In this document: positions 61,948 through 64,000 of the stretch, in pieces
How the letters are laid out: each line of letters begins with the position of its first letter
How positions within the stretch are numbered: position 1 is the first letter of the stretch
Source: Gammaproteobacteria bacterium
Lineage (GTDB): Bacteria > Pseudomonadota > Gammaproteobacteria > Pseudomonadales > Azotimanducaceae
Assembly: GCA_009840545.1 (NCBI GenBank)
Contig: VXNM01000014.1
Coordinates: forward strand, 59,197-123,196
Direction of reading: 5' to 3'
DNA length: 64,000 nucleotides
Notes under the pieces: model-generated
The model's input: the letters and a program-made list of their open reading frames with translations, nothing else
Databases searched by the model: none
What the model was told of the DNA's origin: nothing
Translations under genes and position numbers: made by a program

Positions 61948-63093
61948 ATGAAGGTAGGACTTTGCGGTTTGGGCGACAGAATTGGATACTTGGCTGAGAT
62001 CTTCCGCCTGAACATTCCTGACTTCGAACCTGTCGCATACGCGGACCCCGCTAACGTGCCCAGTGGATTTCGCCGCATGGATTCAGACTTCGCTCGAAAA
62101 CTTCGTGGCTACCAAGATCTTCAAACTATGTTGGATCAGGAACCAATTGACTTGGTAATGATCGGTTCTCCGAATGTCTTTCACTGCGATGACTTGTGCA
62201 TGTCTCTCGATGCCGGCTTGAAGATCTTCTGCGAGAAACCCGTAGTTGTTTCGGAAGAGCAAACCCTTCGGCTGTTGAAGAAGCTGAACGAATACGGAAC
62301 TGATCGCGTCATGGTCGGGCTGGTATTGAGATATGCGCCCCTCTATAAGGATTTGATTCGATCCTACGAATCAGATGCACTTGGAGAAGTCATGAGCATT
62401 GACGCTTCGGAACACATAAGACCCGCACACGGTGCCTTTTTCTTTCGGGACTGGAGACGAAAGAGCGAACTAAGTGGAGGCTTTCTTCTCGAGAAGTGCT
62501 GCCACGATCTTGATCTTTATGCAGGTCTTGTGAAATCTCGACCCTCTAGAGTCGCAAGTTTCGGAGGGTGCTCTTTCTTCACGGAACGCAATCAACATCT
62601 TGAAGAAGAACCTAGATACAAGCGGTGGCCTTCCAACTGGAACGATACGTCTAGTTCTTTTTGTGGCGATTCGGACATTGTGGATCATCAGACCGCGTTG
62701 ATTGAGTACAAAAACGGAGTGAGACTGTCTTTTCACACGAATCTTCACGCTCCGAACGCAATTCGACGCTTCTGTGTGATTGGAAGCAAAGGGATGGCAG
62801 AAGGTGATTTTGCAAAGGGCTCATTAGCCATCCACAGTTCTCATTCAGGTGAGATCGAATTCGACAAGCAATACAAACGAGACGGTATGTCGGTCCACTA
62901 TGGCGCCGAAGCGGAAATGGCTTCAGATCTGTCAAATCACCTACACGAAAATGCACCGTTACCAGTTTCGGTTATTGATGCGCTCGAAGCAGGATTAACC
63001 GCAATAAGAGTCGACGACGCTCGTCGAGCTGGACAAGTTTTGGAAATGAGCTCTACATGGAAGCGATTTGATGACGCGGCAAGGAATTGCTAG
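61948..63093 (+). CDS. Gfo/Idh/MocA-family NAD(P)-dependent oxidoreductase
   Basis: A 381-residue enzyme. The N-terminal Rossmann fold has GLCGLGDRIGYLAEIF (residues about 4-19), PVAYADP, then IDLVMIGSPNVFHCDD and the family hallmark KIFCEKPVVVSEE with the EKP motif. The C-terminal domain contains GEVMSIDASEHIRPAHG, LSGGFLLEKCCHDLDLYAGL, where the K...H-D pair is the usual catalytic centre, and VIGSKGMAEGD. These enzymes oxidise or reduce sugars and cyclitols; substrate unknown. Start ATG with GGAGAG six bases upstream. Divergent from gdhA. Confidence 0.88.
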   Translation: MKVGLCGLGDRIGYLAEIFRLNIPDFEPVAYADPANVPSGFRRMDSDFARKLRGYQDLQTMLDQEPIDLVMIGSPNVFHCDDLCMSLDAGLKIFCEKPVVVSEEQTLRLLKKLNEYGTDRVMVGLVLRYAPLYKDLIRSYESDALGEVMSIDASEHIRPAHGAFFFRDWRRKSELSGGFLLEKCCHDLDLYAGLVKSRPSRVASFGGCSFFTERNQHLEEEPRYKRWPSNWNDTSSSFCGDSDIVDHQTALIEYKNGVRLSFHTNLHAPNAIRRFCVIGSKGMAEGDFAKGSLAIHSSHSGEIEFDKQYKRDGMSVHYGAEAEMASDLSNHLHENAPLPVSVIDALEAGLTAIRVDDARRAGQVLEMSSTWKRFDDAARNC

Positions 63094-63310
63094 AAGGCAG
63101 ACGAACCGTGTAGTCGCAAGCCAAACCATCTTCGTAGATTCATCGTGCATACCTACGCCTCTCCCGCTAAGTGTCGCCTCTCACTCAAGAATCCACCCAA
63201 CAGGTTGGGGGCAATGAATCATGCGACATGTCGTTGCGAGTGATCTACAGTCTGTTCTATTGCACGCCAGATTGGTCAGCAGTGCCTAGAGATCGGCGAC
63301 AAACCATCCA

Positions 63311-63538
63311 TTAGTCGCTTGTTCTTGGACCCTTATTGATGAATTTCTTCGCTGTAGTCCAAAAGACACAAACTGTGACAAATGCACATGTTCCAAACAC
63401 GAACCGTACAAAGAGAGGCCAGGAGACACCGTACAACAGGGTGAAACAAATGCCTGTGACAATGGTCATTGCGCTGAAGAAAATACACTGGTAGATCCAA
63501 TACACCCTTACTTCAGCCATTTCTTCTTGATTGGCCAT
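63311..63538 (-). CDS. Small membrane protein
   Basis: A 75-residue protein with two membrane spans (about 16-35, CIFFSAMTIVTGICFTLLYG, and 39-60, PLFVRFVFGTCAFVTVCVFW) and charged ends (ANQEEMAEVRVY; KKFINKGPRTSD). No family recognised. Its ATG lies two bases after the stop of the upstream membrane gene, so they form an operon. Confidence 0.55.
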   Translation of the reverse strand: MANQEEMAEVRVYWIYQCIFFSAMTIVTGICFTLLYGVSWPLFVRFVFGTCAFVTVCVFWTTAKKFINKGPRTSD

Positions 63539-63540
63539 AA

Positions 63541-63900
63541 TTAATTAATGAAAGCGTCTCCCAACAAGAGCAAGTAGCAATCCACCCACCTCATAATTGA
63601 AGCTGTTCCGAAGACGATACCTAGCCCTGCCAGCACTGCAGCAGCAATTGTCACTACCATTCGAATCCGAGTGAGTCTAGCTCGAGTTACTCCTAAATTG
63701 AATAACCACATCGATGAAGCCACTAGGAACGCGGCAATTACACACGTGACACTGATCATTACCCAATCCAGTAGCGAACAGGTGTCGGCTCTGAAAAAGA
63801 GAGTCGCATCGCTAGGTCCTGCCTCTAGAGCGAGAGCGATGCTGATGTCTACTATTCTCACAATTGATCTAGTGACAGGCATGAGGACACGAAGTACCAA
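63541..63900 (-). CDS. Small membrane protein, upstream partner
   Basis: A 119-residue protein with a basic amphipathic start, a span at about 44-66 (LDWVMISVTCVIAAFLVASSMW) and another at about 79-103 (RMVVTIAAAVLAGLGIVFG), and a C-terminal hydrophobic end (CYLLLLGDAF). Not recognised. Translationally close to the next small membrane gene. Start uncertain because the upstream sequence is near the window edge. Confidence 0.5.
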   Translation of the reverse strand: MVLRVLMPVTRSIVRIVDISIALALEAGPSDATLFFRADTCSLLDWVMISVTCVIAAFLVASSMWLFNLGVTRARLTRIRMVVTIAAAVLAGLGIVFGTASIMRWVDCYLLLLGDAFIN

Positions 63901-64000
63901 CAGGAATGCACTGCTACTGACTCCTTAAGCACTCTCTAGGGTCGCTTGATCATTGTAAGTCGGCACCAACACCCCTAACCCCATTTGCTTGCTTGCCAGT

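Noticed and set aside
1-64000. CRISPR arrays
   Set aside because: No regularly spaced direct repeats of the right length were seen.

Overview
The window is dominated by the conserved backbone of an integrative and conjugative element (ICE) of the PFGI-1 / ICEclc / SPI-7 class, with a type IV secretion system of the MPF_G type. It is read almost wholly from right to left on the minus strand. The order of recognisable families is ParB (60.2 kb), PFL_4669 (TIGR03761), STY4534/DUF3577, DUF6573, PilL (TIGR03748), TIGR03759, TraD, TIGR03747, RAQPRD, TIGR03758, TIGR03745, TIGR03750, TIGR03746, TIGR03749, TIGR03752, TIGR03751, TraC, TIGR03756, TIGR03755, a small membrane protein and the first 31 codons of TraG at the left edge. 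Such ICEs are known mainly from Gamma- and Betaproteobacteria. With moderate base composition, AmpG-like permeases and many exported proteins, this suggests a free-living, perhaps marine, gammaproteobacterium. That host call is inference.

Two non-backbone blocks split the element. The larger (about 3.1-33.1 kb) separates the TraC operon from the TIGR03756-TraG operon. It holds a broken AAA ATPase, an LLM-type oxidoreductase, two AmpG-like permeases, an exported HNH nuclease, a phytanoyl-dioxygenase family protein, two TlpA-type thioredoxin proteins, an ATP-grasp enzyme, three paralogous membrane-anchored helical-repeat proteins (two in tandem, one frameshifted), a propeller-like protein, a Rieske oxygenase with a divergent TetR regulator, a glyoxalase-fold protein, and decayed IS1-type and IS3-type insertion sequences. 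The smaller block (about 40.5-51 kb) lies between the RAQPRD operon and TIGR03747. It holds a 1992-residue exported subtilisin-like protease, an outer-membrane barrel, an ankyrin protein and a DUF2857 gene.

Right of ParB come an NADP-type glutamate dehydrogenase, a Gfo/Idh/MocA oxidoreductase and two small membrane proteins. No parA, integrase, relaxase, tRNA or att site is visible, so the right boundary of the element is not defined.

The most notable signals are non-coding. A 20-bp dyad element with an invariant 11-bp core, resembling a LexA box, occurs five times and only in front of four ICE transcription units (RAQPRD-TraC, DUF2857-ankyrin, PFL_4669, ParB). The DUF3577 gene has a 207-base leader with four perfect stem-loops. 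The DUF6573 gene has a compact leader ending in a hairpin plus U-run, with a competing pairing, like an attenuator. Together these suggest an element-wide regulon with additional RNA-level control of the replication/maintenance module.
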